Positions 32,508-41,258 of a DNA stretch of 64,000 bases are shown here, piece by piece. The DNA is from JAUYQR01 sp963822435. Its GTDB lineage: Bacteria > Pseudomonadota > Alphaproteobacteria > Rhodobacterales > Rhodobacteraceae. The notes beneath the pieces were generated by a model. That model saw only the letters and a list, made by a program, of their open reading frames with translations, was not told where the DNA came from and did no database searches. The DNA is taken from positions 744,001 through 808,000 of the forward strand of contig CAWGHN010000004.1 in assembly GCA_963822435.1 (NCBI GenBank), written 5' to 3'. A program made the translations under genes and the position numbers. How positions within the stretch are numbered: position 1 is the first letter of the stretch; every line of letters starts with the position of its first letter.

Positions 32508-35366
32508 CTATTCCGCCGCCACCCGGCGCGGCTTCAGCATGTCTTTCAGGTAGCGCCCGGTGTGGCTGGCCGCGACCTTGGCGATGTCTTCCGGCGTGCC
32601 GGTCGCCACGATCTGCCCTCCGCCGTCGCCGCCCTCGGGGCCGATGTCGATCACCCAGTCGGCAGTCTTCACCACGTCGAGGTTGTGTTCGATGACAACG
32701 ACGGTGTTTCCCTGATCCACAAGAGAATGAAGAACTTCGAGGAGTTTTCTCACGTCCTCGAAGTGGAGTCCGGTGGTCGGTTCATCAAGGATGTAAAGCG
32801 TGCGGCCGGTGGCGCGGCGGCTAAGTTCCTTTGACAGCTTGACCCGCTGCGCCTCGCCCCCCGACAGGGTGGTAGCCTGTTGGCCGACCTTGATATAGCC
32901 AAGGCCCACCTCGCACAGCGCATCCATCTTTTCGCGGATCGCGGGGACAGCCTGGAAAAACTCGCGGGCGTCCTCACATGTCAGATCAAGAACGTCAGCT
33001 ATGCTTTTGTTCTTGAATTTAACTTCCAGAGTTTCGCGGTTGTAGCGCTGGCCCTTGCAGGTTTCGCAGGTCACGTAAACATCGGGCAGGAAGTTCATCT
33101 CGATCTTCAGGACCCCGTCGCCTTGGCACGCCTCGCAGCGCCCGCCCTTGACGTTGAAACTGAAGCGGCCGGGCTGGTAGCCCCGCGCCTTGGACTCGGG
33201 CAGTCCCGCGAACCAGTCGCGGATCGGGGTGAAGGCGCCGGTGTAGGTGGCGGGGTTTGAACGGGGGGTGCGTCCGATGGCGCGCTGGTCGATGTCGATG
33301 ACCTTGTCGAGGTGTTCAAAGCCCTTGATCGTCTCGCAGGGTGCCGGGGTTTCATGCGCGCCGTTCAGGCGGGATGCGGCGGTCTTGAACAGGGTTTCGA
33401 TGGTCAGTGTGGATTTGCCGCCTCCAGAGACGCCGGTGACGCAGACGAACTTGCCCAGCGGAAAATCGGCGGTCACGTTCTTGAGGTTGTTGCCGGAAGC
33501 CCCTACAACCGTTAGCTTTTTCCCATTGCCCTTGCGCCGGACTTTCGGCACCGAAATCTCGCGTGCGCCGGACAGATACTGCCCGGTCAGGCTGACCGGA
33601 TCAGCGGCAACCTGGGCTGGTGTGCCGTGGCTGACGACACGACCACCGTGAACGCCAGCCCCCGGCCCCATGTCGAAGACGTAGTCCGCCTCACGAATCG
33701 CGTCTTCGTCGTGTTCGACGACAAGCACGGTGTTGCCGGTGTCGCGCAGACGTTTGAGGGTGGTCAACAGGCGGTCATTGTCGCGCTGGTGAAGGCCGAT
33801 CGAGGGTTCGTCGAGCACATAAAGCACACCGGTCAAGCCAGAGCCGATCTGGCTGGCAAGACGGATGCGCTGCGATTCACCGCCCGAAAGGGTGCCGGCA
33901 TTGCGGCTCATCGTCAGGTAATTGAGGCCGACATTCACAAGGAATCCAAGGCGTTCGCGGATTTCCTTGAGGATAGCGCGGGCGATTTCGTTCTTTTGCT
34001 GGCCGAGCGTGTCCGGGACCGTGCCGATCCATTCGTAAGCCTCGGTGATCGACATGCGGACAACCTGGCCGATGTGGACGCCGGCGATCTTGACTGCCAG
34101 CGCCTCGGGCTTCAGGCGGTAGCCGTTGCAGGCGCCACAGGCGCGGTTGTTCTGGAACCGCTCCATCTCTTCGCGGCTCCACGCTGAGTCCGTTTCGCGG
34201 TAGCGGCGTTCCATGTTCGGGATGACGCCTTCAAAGATGCGCTTGACTTGATAGACGCGGCCGCCTTCGTCGTAGCGGAACTGGATGTCCTCGCCACCGG
34301 ACCCGCGCAGGAAAACCTCCTTCACCACATCCGACAGATCCTTCCACTTGGTCTTCTTGTCAAAGCCGTAGTGGTTGGCGAGCGCCTCGATGGTCTGGGT
34401 GAAATAGGGGGATTTCGATTTCGACCAGGGCGCGATGGCGCCTTGCAGCAGGGTCAGGTTCTGGTCGGGCACCACGAGGCGGTCGTCGAAGAACAGCTCC
34501 ATCCCGAGGCCGTCGCAGACCGGGCAGGCCCCGAACGGAGCGTTGAAGGAAAACAGGCGCGGCTCGATCTCGGCGATGGTGAAGCCGGACACCGGGCAGG
34601 CGAATTTCTCGGAGTAGGTGATGCGCTGGGGTTCATCGCCGCTGTCGGCAAGCTCGATCACCGCGATGCCGTCAGCAAGGTTCAGGGCGGTGCGGAAGCT
34701 GTCGGCAAGGCGGGTTTCGATGCCCTCCTTCACCACGATCCGGTCAACCACCACGTCGATGTTGTGGCGGAACTTCTTGTCCAGAACCGGCGGATCTTCC
34801 AGCTCGTGGAACGCGCCGTTGACCTTGACGCGCTGGAAACCCTGTTTCCTGAGATCGAGGAATTCCTTTTTGTATTCGCCTTTCCGATCGCGGATGATCG
34901 GGGCCAGCAGGTAGGCGCGGGTGCCCTCAGCCATCGCCATCACGGCGTCGACCATGTCCTGCACCTGCATCGCGGTGATCGGCAGGCCGGTGGCGGGGCT
35001 GTAGGGCGTGCCGACGCGGGCGAAAAGGAGGCGCAGGTAGTCGTAGATTTCCGTCACGGTGCCGACGGTGGAGCGCGGGTTCTTCGATGTGGTCTTCTGT
35101 TCGATGGAGATCGCCGGCGACAGGCCAGAGATATGGTCGACGTCAGGTTTTCCCATCATGTCAAGGAATTGCCGGGCATAAGCCGAGAGCAATTCGACAT
35201 AGCGGCGCTGGCCTTCGGCATAGATAGTGTCGAAGGCGAGTGAAGACTTTCCCGAGCCTGAGAGGCCGGTGATCACAACCAGCTGGTCGCGCGGGATCGA
35301 GACGTCGACGCCCTTGAGGTTGTGTTCCCGCGCGCCGCGCACCTCGATGAACTTCTGTTCAGCCAT
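32508..35366 (-). CDS. uvrA: Excinuclease ABC subunit A
   Basis: Damage-recognition ATPase of nucleotide excision repair. 952 residues. Two ABC modules: Walker A GLSGSGKSSLAFD near residue 33 and GVSGGGKSTLTIE near 645, with LSGGESQRIRLASQIGSGLT and LSGGEAQRVKLSKELSRR signatures. The C-terminal zinc finger is intact (CEACQGDG...CETCKGQ). The first zinc module reads CPVS...CPVC, with Ser in place of the second Cys. A LexA box lies 65 bases upstream of the ATG, so SOS control is likely. Confidence 0.97.
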   Translation of the reverse strand: MAEQKFIEVRGAREHNLKGVDVSIPRDQLVVITGLSGSGKSSLAFDTIYAEGQRRYVELLSAYARQFLDMMGKPDVDHISGLSPAISIEQKTTSKNPRSTVGTVTEIYDYLRLLFARVGTPYSPATGLPITAMQVQDMVDAVMAMAEGTRAYLLAPIIRDRKGEYKKEFLDLRKQGFQRVKVNGAFHELEDPPVLDKKFRHNIDVVVDRIVVKEGIETRLADSFRTALNLADGIAVIELADSGDEPQRITYSEKFACPVSGFTIAEIEPRLFSFNAPFGACPVCDGLGMELFFDDRLVVPDQNLTLLQGAIAPWSKSKSPYFTQTIEALANHYGFDKKTKWKDLSDVVKEVFLRGSGGEDIQFRYDEGGRVYQVKRIFEGVIPNMERRYRETDSAWSREEMERFQNNRACGACNGYRLKPEALAVKIAGVHIGQVVRMSITEAYEWIGTVPDTLGQQKNEIARAILKEIRERLGFLVNVGLNYLTMSRNAGTLSGGESQRIRLASQIGSGLTGVLYVLDEPSIGLHQRDNDRLLTTLKRLRDTGNTVLVVEHDEDAIREADYVFDMGPGAGVHGGRVVSHGTPAQVAADPVSLTGQYLSGAREISVPKVRRKGNGKKLTVVGASGNNLKNVTADFPLGKFVCVTGVSGGGKSTLTIETLFKTAASRLNGAHETPAPCETIKGFEHLDKVIDIDQRAIGRTPRSNPATYTGAFTPIRDWFAGLPESKARGYQPGRFSFNVKGGRCEACQGDGVLKIEMNFLPDVYVTCETCKGQRYNRETLEVKFKNKSIADVLDLTCEDAREFFQAVPAIREKMDALCEVGLGYIKVGQQATTLSGGEAQRVKLSKELSRRATGRTLYILDEPTTGLHFEDVRKLLEVLHSLVDQGNTVVVIEHNLDVVKTADWVIDIGPEGGDGGGQIVATGTPEDIAKVAASHTGRYLKDMLKPRRVAAE

Positions 35367-35430
35367 GATCTACCCCGGTTTCACCTGCAAGACATAGGGC
35401 GGATCGGGCGAGTCTCCAACCGGAAAAAGT

Positions 35431-35445
35431 GAACGAAGTGTGAAC
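35431..35445 (-). promoter_or_regulatory. LexA (SOS) box upstream of uvrA
   Basis: GAAC-GAAGTGT-GAAC on the plus strand, i.e. GTTC-N7-GTTC toward uvrA. This matches all 8 fixed positions of the alphaproteobacterial LexA operator. It is 65 bases from the uvrA ATG and about 117 bases from the divergent hydroxylase start. Confidence 0.85.
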
Positions 35446-35561
35446 CTGATGCCTCGATTTGTTGCCTTTCACGCAACGGTCAAACTACCGCCACAGTCGG
35501 CGCAGATATATTCGGCCAGGGTCTTGGGCACCCAAGGCCTGCGCAGCGCACAGGGGGCGTC

Positions 35562-36422
35562 GTGTTTGGCGTGACGTTGGCCGATATCGGCACGGGTCTT
35601 GGCTGGTTTGCAGGGATAAACTCCCTATTCATCGCCGCGGCGATGACCTTCGTACTGGTCGTCATTTTCGGCAAGTCCCGCGAGATCGACCGCCACGCGA
35701 TCGAAAACACCTCGGCCAGCATCGTGCTTTATGTGGTCAATATCGCCATCGGGCTGACGTTCAGCCACGAGATCTTTGGCTTTGCCCGCAAGGCCTATGC
35801 GCTGCTGGGAATTCCCAGCCTGCCGGAGGATGTCTGGGCTGGCACGCCGGTGGTGCTGACCTTTGTGCTGGTGATCGTGGTCAAGGATTTCTGCGACTAT
35901 GTCATCCACCGCGTGATGCACACGACATGGGGCTGGCCCAGCCACGCAGCCCACCACTCCGATACCCACGTCAACGCCTTCAGTGCATTCCGGGTGCATT
36001 ACCTGGAAATCGTGCTGATGCAGGTGAATTACATGCTGTTACTGAGCTGGTTGCAGTTGCCGCATCTGTACCCGGCACTGGTGACGCTGGTTCTGGCGCA
36101 CAACATGTATGTCCATATGGATCTGCCCTATACGCACGGCCCCCTGAAATACCTGATTGCGTCGCCGGTGTTTCACCGCTGGCACCACGCCGACGCGCCC
36201 GAAGTGCATGGCAAGAATCTTGCCAACATCATGCCGATCTATGACCTGATCTTTGGCACCTACTATGTGCCGGGGCTTTGCGATGCGCCGATGGGCGCGA
36301 TGGAAAACGGGATCGAGGACAAGAATCCGCTGCTGATTCTGATCTATCCATTCCAGCAATGGGCACGGATGCTGCGGGCCATAGCGGACAAGCCGGGGCG
36401 CCGGATCGAACCGGGCGAATAG
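35562..36422 (+). CDS. Fatty acid hydroxylase / sterol desaturase family membrane protein
   Basis: 286 residues, predicted GTG start at 35562 behind AGGGGG. Four or more transmembrane helices plus three histidine clusters typical of the di-iron superfamily: HRVMH (HxxxH), HAAHHSDTH (HxxHH) and HRWHH (HxxHH). The substrate is unknown; bacterial members hydroxylate or desaturate lipids, carotenoids or sterols. No carotenoid genes are nearby. It is divergent from uvrA, and its stop abuts the convergent MFS stop without a gap. Confidence 0.88.
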   Translation: MFGVTLADIGTGLGWFAGINSLFIAAAMTFVLVVIFGKSREIDRHAIENTSASIVLYVVNIAIGLTFSHEIFGFARKAYALLGIPSLPEDVWAGTPVVLTFVLVIVVKDFCDYVIHRVMHTTWGWPSHAAHHSDTHVNAFSAFRVHYLEIVLMQVNYMLLLSWLQLPHLYPALVTLVLAHNMYVHMDLPYTHGPLKYLIASPVFHRWHHADAPEVHGKNLANIMPIYDLIFGTYYVPGLCDAPMGAMENGIEDKNPLLILIYPFQQWARMLRAIADKPGRRIEPGE

Positions 36423-37580
36423 TCAGCCAACCCGCGCGCGCCGGCGGGATTGCAGTTGATGCACGGAAATACCCGCGAGGCACAGAAGGCAGGCCGCTGC
36501 TGTCAACCCCGGTGGGCCGGACGCGGCCAGCAGGGCGGCAAGCACCGGGGTGCCCGTGGTGGTGCCAAGATTACCCAGTTGCGCAACCGCGCCGGCGGCG
36601 CGGGCGCGGCCCTCGGGCGTAGTGTTCAGCTCGGGGATGGACGCAAAGCTGGCACCTTGCACGATACCAAGCGCCGCCGAAAGCCAGAACCCGGCCAGAA
36701 CCATCCCTGCCCCATGGCCCCAGAATACCCACAGGAGGAGGAAGCCGGGGATCGCGGCGGCGTAGCCGTATTGCACCAGAAGGACGGCCGAAACGCGCTG
36801 CAAAAGCCGGACACCCAGCGTGAGCGAGACCACGATGGAGGCAATCGGCATCCCGGCGGCGATCAACGCGCGGTGGGTGACGGGCGTTTCCGGCGGGAGG
36901 AGCGTGAGGATCGCGACGTAGAGGAAGGTGTAGCAGCAAAACCCCATCGCCGGCGCGGCGAGACGGGGCGAGGCGTAGATGTCGGCGTGCTGGCCAAGGA
37001 GGTTGGTCATTGGCGCCGGGGCAGCCTTTGGATCGGGCGGTAAGGTGAGTGCAAGAATCGCCGCCAGCGCGGCCATGAACCCGGCATGACCAAGGAAAAG
37101 GCCGACCGGCGTTACGAGCGGACCGATCAGGGCGAGAATGGCGTAAGTGACGCCAAAAAACGAGGACCAGAGGGTCATGGCAAGCGGGCGCTTCGCCTCG
37201 GGTGCGAGGGCTGCGATCATGGTGGGCCCGACAACGACGATGGCCAGATGCGAGGCACCCTCGATGATGCGGGAGCCAAGCATCAGGGCATAGGTGGGGA
37301 ACAGGGATTGCAGCGCCGACATGGCGGCCCCGGCAGCCAGCGCCGTGACGATGGCGCGGCGCGGTCCGATACGGGCGACCAGAAGGCCGGCGGTGGTGCC
37401 GAAGATCAGCCCCACCATGCCAACGATGGAGACGACGAGGCCAAGCGCAACCTCGCCGTGGCCGCCGTAGGTGCTGCGCAGGGGTTCGTAAAGGATCGAG
37501 ATCTTGCCGAACTGGGCGGCCGCACCAAGGCCGGCGCACCACAAGAGAAGGACGAGAAGCATCGGTGGAACGGGGCGCAT
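36423..37580 (-). CDS. Major facilitator superfamily transporter
   Basis: 385 residues with about 12 hydrophobic helices. The first loop LVARIGPRRAIVT resembles the MFS motif-A region between helices 2 and 3. No hallmark of a particular subfamily was recognised, so the substrate is unknown. An alternative ATG 18 bases in (MLLVLLLWCAGLG) is possible. It lies downstream of lpdA on the same strand, 150 bases away; that gap holds only a 7-bp GC hairpin (37670-37686) and no gene. Confidence 0.82.
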   Translation of the reverse strand: MRPVPPMLLVLLLWCAGLGAAAQFGKISILYEPLRSTYGGHGEVALGLVVSIVGMVGLIFGTTAGLLVARIGPRRAIVTALAAGAAMSALQSLFPTYALMLGSRIIEGASHLAIVVVGPTMIAALAPEAKRPLAMTLWSSFFGVTYAILALIGPLVTPVGLFLGHAGFMAALAAILALTLPPDPKAAPAPMTNLLGQHADIYASPRLAAPAMGFCCYTFLYVAILTLLPPETPVTHRALIAAGMPIASIVVSLTLGVRLLQRVSAVLLVQYGYAAAIPGFLLLWVFWGHGAGMVLAGFWLSAALGIVQGASFASIPELNTTPEGRARAAGAVAQLGNLGTTTGTPVLAALLAASGPPGLTAAACLLCLAGISVHQLQSRRRARVG

Positions 37581-37730
37581 CGGCGATTGGTAGCCGCGCC
37601 GCGCGGGATGCGCCAGTGATCTTGTGGGGCGGCGGCCACAGCCGGCGCACGGCTTTCAGGTCGCTGGCACGGCCCCGGAGGGGCCGCGTGGCTCCCGCTC
37701 CGCGGGGATATCTGGCGAAGGGACAGGCCG

Positions 37731-39128
37731 TCAGATGTGGAGCGCGCGACCGTAGGCGTCGAGCACGGATTCGTGCATCATCTCGCTGAGCGTGGGGTGC
37801 GGGAAGACGGTGTTCATCAGGTCTTCCTCGGTTGTCTCGAGAGTGCGGCCGATGAGGTAGCCCTGGATCAGTTCGGTCACTTCGGCACCAACCATGTGGG
37901 CGCCCAGCAGCTCTCCGGTCTTGGCATCGAAGACCGTCTTGATCATGCCTTCCACCTCGCCAAGGGCGATGGCCTTGCCGTTGCCGATGAAAGGGAATCG
38001 TCCAACCTTGATGTCGTAGCCGGCCTCTTTCGCCTTTGCTTCGGTATAGCCGACCGAAGCAATCTGCGGGTGGCAGTAGGTGCAGCCGGCGATGGAGTTC
38101 GGTTTGATCGGGTGCGGGTGTTTGCCAGCGATCAGTTCGGCCACCATGACGCCCTCGTGGCTGGCCTTGTGGGCAAGCCACGGCGCCCCGGCGATGTCGC
38201 CGATGGCGTAGAGGCCATCTACGCCGGTGCGGCAGAATTCGTCGGTGACCACATGGGTGCGGTCGATCTTGACGCCGAGTGCCTCGAGCCCGAGGTTTTC
38301 GACGTTGCCGACGATGCCCACGGCAGAGATCACGGTGTCGAATTCGTGGGTCTCGATCTTGCCGCCGATCTCGATATGGGCGGTGACGCCCTGCCCCGGC
38401 TTGCGGTCAAGTTTCTTGACGCTGGCCTTTTCAAGGATCTTCATGCCCTGCTTGACAAAGGATTTCTTCGCAAATGCGGCGATTTCGGCGTCTTCGACCG
38501 GAAGGATGCGGTCCATCACCTCGACCACGGTGGTGTCAGAACCGAGGGTGTTGAAGAAGGACGCAAACTCGATGCCGATGGCACCGGAGCCGATCACGAG
38601 AAGCCGCTTCGGCATCCTGGAGGCAACGAGGGCGTGGCGGTAGGACCAGACGAGATCGCCGTCCGCCTCCAGCCCCGGAAGTTCACGCGCGCGCGCGCCG
38701 GTGGCGAGGATGATGGATTTCGCGGTCAGGGTTTCGGTGGCCTTGTCGGTTTTCACCTCGACCGTGCCTTTGGCGGGCAGCGTGGCCACACCCATGAACA
38801 CGGTGACCTTGTGCTTTTTCATCAGGTGGCCGATGCCGCCGGACAGCTGCTTTGCGACCCCGCGCGAGCGGGCGACGACAGCGGGGAGGTCATAGGTGAT
38901 GCCGGTTGCACCAAGGCCGAATTCCTTGGCGCGGTGCATCAGATGGTAAACCTCGGCCGAGCGCAGCATCGCCTTTGTGGGGATGCAACCCCAATTGAGG
39001 CAGATACCGCCGAGGTTTTCGCGTTCGATGATGGCGACCTTGAGGCCAAGCTGGCTGGCACGGATGGCGGCGACATAGCCCCCCGGCCCTGCGCCGATCA
39101 CGATCACGTCAAAGCCTTGGGCTGCCAT
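37731..39128 (-). CDS. lpdA: Dihydrolipoyl dehydrogenase (E3)
   Basis: FAD flavoprotein that reoxidises dihydrolipoamide in 2-oxoacid dehydrogenase complexes and the glycine cleavage system. 465 residues. Seen: FAD motif VIGAGPGGYVAAI, redox-active Cys43 and Cys48 in GGICLNWGCIPTK, NAD motif VIGSGAIGIEFASFF, and the dimer-interface HPHPTLSE with catalytic His. GAGGAGGG precedes the ATG. No E1 or E2 gene is in the window, so which complex it serves cannot be said. An inverted repeat lies upstream. Confidence 0.95.
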   Translation of the reverse strand: MAAQGFDVIVIGAGPGGYVAAIRASQLGLKVAIIERENLGGICLNWGCIPTKAMLRSAEVYHLMHRAKEFGLGATGITYDLPAVVARSRGVAKQLSGGIGHLMKKHKVTVFMGVATLPAKGTVEVKTDKATETLTAKSIILATGARARELPGLEADGDLVWSYRHALVASRMPKRLLVIGSGAIGIEFASFFNTLGSDTTVVEVMDRILPVEDAEIAAFAKKSFVKQGMKILEKASVKKLDRKPGQGVTAHIEIGGKIETHEFDTVISAVGIVGNVENLGLEALGVKIDRTHVVTDEFCRTGVDGLYAIGDIAGAPWLAHKASHEGVMVAELIAGKHPHPIKPNSIAGCTYCHPQIASVGYTEAKAKEAGYDIKVGRFPFIGNGKAIALGEVEGMIKTVFDAKTGELLGAHMVGAEVTELIQGYLIGRTLETTEEDLMNTVFPHPTLSEMMHESVLDAYGRALHI

Positions 39129-39148
39129 CTTTCCCTCCTCAGAAAAAG

Positions 39149-39166
39149 TAGTTTGCCATTAAACTA
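39149..39166 (-). promoter_or_regulatory. Inverted repeat upstream of lpdA
   Basis: TAGTTT-GCCATT-AAACTA at 39149-39166, a perfect 6-bp-arm repeat in an AT-rich patch 20 bases upstream of the lpdA ATG. Candidate operator overlapping the promoter or leader; the regulator is unknown. Confidence 0.4.
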
Positions 39167-39203
39167 TTTCATTTCACCAAGCAACAAAGGACGCGCTGCG
39201 GCC

Positions 39204-39788
39204 CTATGCGCCGGGCGCATGGCTGCGAAGCTGGTTGACGATGGCGATGTAGCCGCCCGCGTCGAGGTAGGACTGCTCTTCCGGAGTGCTGGTGCGACCA
39301 AGGGCCGTGTTGCGCGTGGGAAAGCGCCCGTAGCGGCGGATGATTTCCTGATGCGCCCGGGCGTGCAGCGCCATTTCGGGATCGGACGCCAGACGGTCGG
39401 TCAGGTATTGCACCGCCAGGGTCTGGTCGGCGGGATCTTCGGAATGTTCATAGGGCATGTAGAAGAACTGACGCTCCGGTTCGGGGGCGTTCAGATCCCA
39501 GCCCATCGCGACCGCCTTTTTCGCCGCCGCAAGGGCGGCCGGGTCGGTGGCAAAGGCGAGGGCCGTGCCGCGATGTAGGTTGCGCGGGAACTGGTCGGCA
39601 ACGATGAGGTAGGCGAGCGTGCCGACGGTGCCTTCGGTCCAATGGTCAAGTCCGCCCTCGTGCGCGGCCTGCCAGAGATCGGCGAAGCGGTCCTTCACGG
39701 CCGCGTCGATGTCCGGCGTGCCGGCATACCAGCCCTGCGGGCCGATCTCGCCCAGCCAGAAATCCAGAACCTCGACGGGGTCTGACAT
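39204..39788 (-). CDS. DUF924 family protein
   Basis: 194 residues. Family blocks are visible: VLDFWLGEIGPQGWYAGTPD at the start, LIVADQFPRNLHRGTALAFATD, and FFYMPYEHSEDPADQ. These all-helical proteins have a TPR-like fold and no settled function. GGGAGGAAC precedes the ATG at 39788. Same strand as the MFS gene upstream and lpdA downstream, but separated by 62 and 75 bases. Confidence 0.88.
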   Translation of the reverse strand: MSDPVEVLDFWLGEIGPQGWYAGTPDIDAAVKDRFADLWQAAHEGGLDHWTEGTVGTLAYLIVADQFPRNLHRGTALAFATDPAALAAAKKAVAMGWDLNAPEPERQFFYMPYEHSEDPADQTLAVQYLTDRLASDPEMALHARAHQEIIRRYGRFPTRNTALGRTSTPEEQSYLDAGGYIAIVNQLRSHAPGA

Positions 39789-39850
39789 GCGTGTTCCTCC
39801 CTCGGTCTGACAAGACTTGCAGGGAATTGCCGGGGCCGCAACTGCCGATG

Positions 39851-41083
39851 TCAGGGCCGCGCGCCCTGCCCTTCGGTCAGCACGGCCTCGACCGCGAGAG
39901 GCGAGGCGCCGGGGGTCATGCCGCGGAAGGCGCCGGTGACAGTGGGCGCGGCGCGGCGGGTCATCCGCCACAGGGCGTAGGCGGTGAGAGCGATGTAAAG
40001 AACCGCGATGAACAGGAAAAAGCCGCGTGGCCCTGTGGTTTCCATCAGATAGCCGGTTGCGGTCGGGCCGAAGATCGCGCCGAAACCGTTCAGGAAGATC
40101 AACCCGGCGGAGGCTGCGGCCATATCCTCGCGCGGGAGGAAGTCGTTGGTGTAGGCGATGAGCAGCGCGTAGACCGGATTGGTGATGCCGCCGAGGAGGA
40201 AGGCCACCGCAATCAGCGCGGTGAAAGGCAAGGGCAACAGGGCCGCAACCAGCATGGTGACCGAGGCTATGGCGGAAAGCCCCATGATGACCCGCCGCCG
40301 GTCGATCCGGTCAGAGAGCCAGCCGACCGGATATTGCAGCATCAGACCGCCGACATAAAGCGCGCCGACGAAGATCGAGATGTCGCGGACCGACAGGCCC
40401 GCCTGCGCGCCCCAGACCGAGGCCATGCCGAACATCGCCGAGAAGATGCCGCCGGTCAGCAACATGCCGATACAGCCAAGCGGCGAGATGCGAAACAGCG
40501 ACGCAAACGGCAGGCGACGCGTGCTGTCGAAGGCCGGGGCGGGCGTCGGGGCCAGCAGGATTGGCAGAAAGGCAAGCGACACGAGGACAGACGGGATGAT
40601 GAACAGCGCAAAGCCCGACGTGTCGGGCACGTTCAGCAGCACCTGGCTGGCGATGATGCCCAGCATCTGCACGATCATGTAGGCCGACAGCGCCTGACCG
40701 CGCGTGTCGTTCGTGGCGGTGTTGTTGATCCAGCTTTCGGCGGTGATGTAGATGCCGGAAAAGCAAAAGCCCGCCAGCACACGCAGCGCGGTCCACACCA
40801 CCCAGTCGGGAAACACCGGGTAGATCACCAGGATCGCCGAGACAAGCGAGCCGAGGGCGGCGAACACGCGCACATGGCCCACGCGGCGGATCATCTTGGG
40901 TGCCGCCCAGGAGCCGAACAGGAAGCCGACGAAATAGGCCGCCATGACGTAGGATAGCTGGTAGGTCGTGAAGCCCTCGACGTTGCCGCGGATGCCAAGA
41001 AGCGTGCCCTGGATGCCGTTGCCGACCATCAGCAGCATCACCCCCATCAACAGCGGCCAGGAATGGGTCAGGACCTTGAGCAT
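39851..41083 (-). CDS. Major facilitator superfamily transporter (YcaD-like)
   Basis: 410 residues, 12 predicted helices. The motif-A-like loop is WAAPKMIRRVGHVRVFAALG, and helix 5 contains ESWINNTATNDTRGQALSAYMI, a pattern found in the YcaD/Bcr-type subgroup. The second half repeats motif A (YPVGWLSDRIDRRRVIMGLS). Substrate unknown. The 171-base gap to queA holds no gene. Confidence 0.85.
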   Translation of the reverse strand: MLKVLTHSWPLLMGVMLLMVGNGIQGTLLGIRGNVEGFTTYQLSYVMAAYFVGFLFGSWAAPKMIRRVGHVRVFAALGSLVSAILVIYPVFPDWVVWTALRVLAGFCFSGIYITAESWINNTATNDTRGQALSAYMIVQMLGIIASQVLLNVPDTSGFALFIIPSVLVSLAFLPILLAPTPAPAFDSTRRLPFASLFRISPLGCIGMLLTGGIFSAMFGMASVWGAQAGLSVRDISIFVGALYVGGLMLQYPVGWLSDRIDRRRVIMGLSAIASVTMLVAALLPLPFTALIAVAFLLGGITNPVYALLIAYTNDFLPREDMAAASAGLIFLNGFGAIFGPTATGYLMETTGPRGFFLFIAVLYIALTAYALWRMTRRAAPTVTGAFRGMTPGASPLAVEAVLTEGQGARP

Positions 41084-41220
41084 CGGTGGACTTTCGTCAG
41101 AGCGGAAGGGGGAAGCGCAGGACAGCAGCGCAACTCAGAGCGGCAGTGTGAGGCCCGCGCAGCCGTTTGGCAACGCAGCGTGCCTCATAACCGGCATGAC
41201 ACCGGAACCGGAGGCGGCCA

Positions 41221-41258
41221 ATGACCGGGCGCGCGGGATCAGCCAGCGGCCCGGTCAT
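41221..41258 (-). terminator. Hairpin overlapping the queA stop, possible terminator
   Basis: Nine-bp arms, ATGACCGGG (41221-41229) and CCCGGTCAT (41250-41258), with a 20-base GC-rich loop. The queA TGA is inside one arm. There is no U tract, so intrinsic termination is uncertain. Confidence 0.35.

Noticed and set aside
37660..37716. Terminator after lpdA
   Set aside because: A 7-bp GC hairpin is present but no U tract on the minus strand. Left unannotated.
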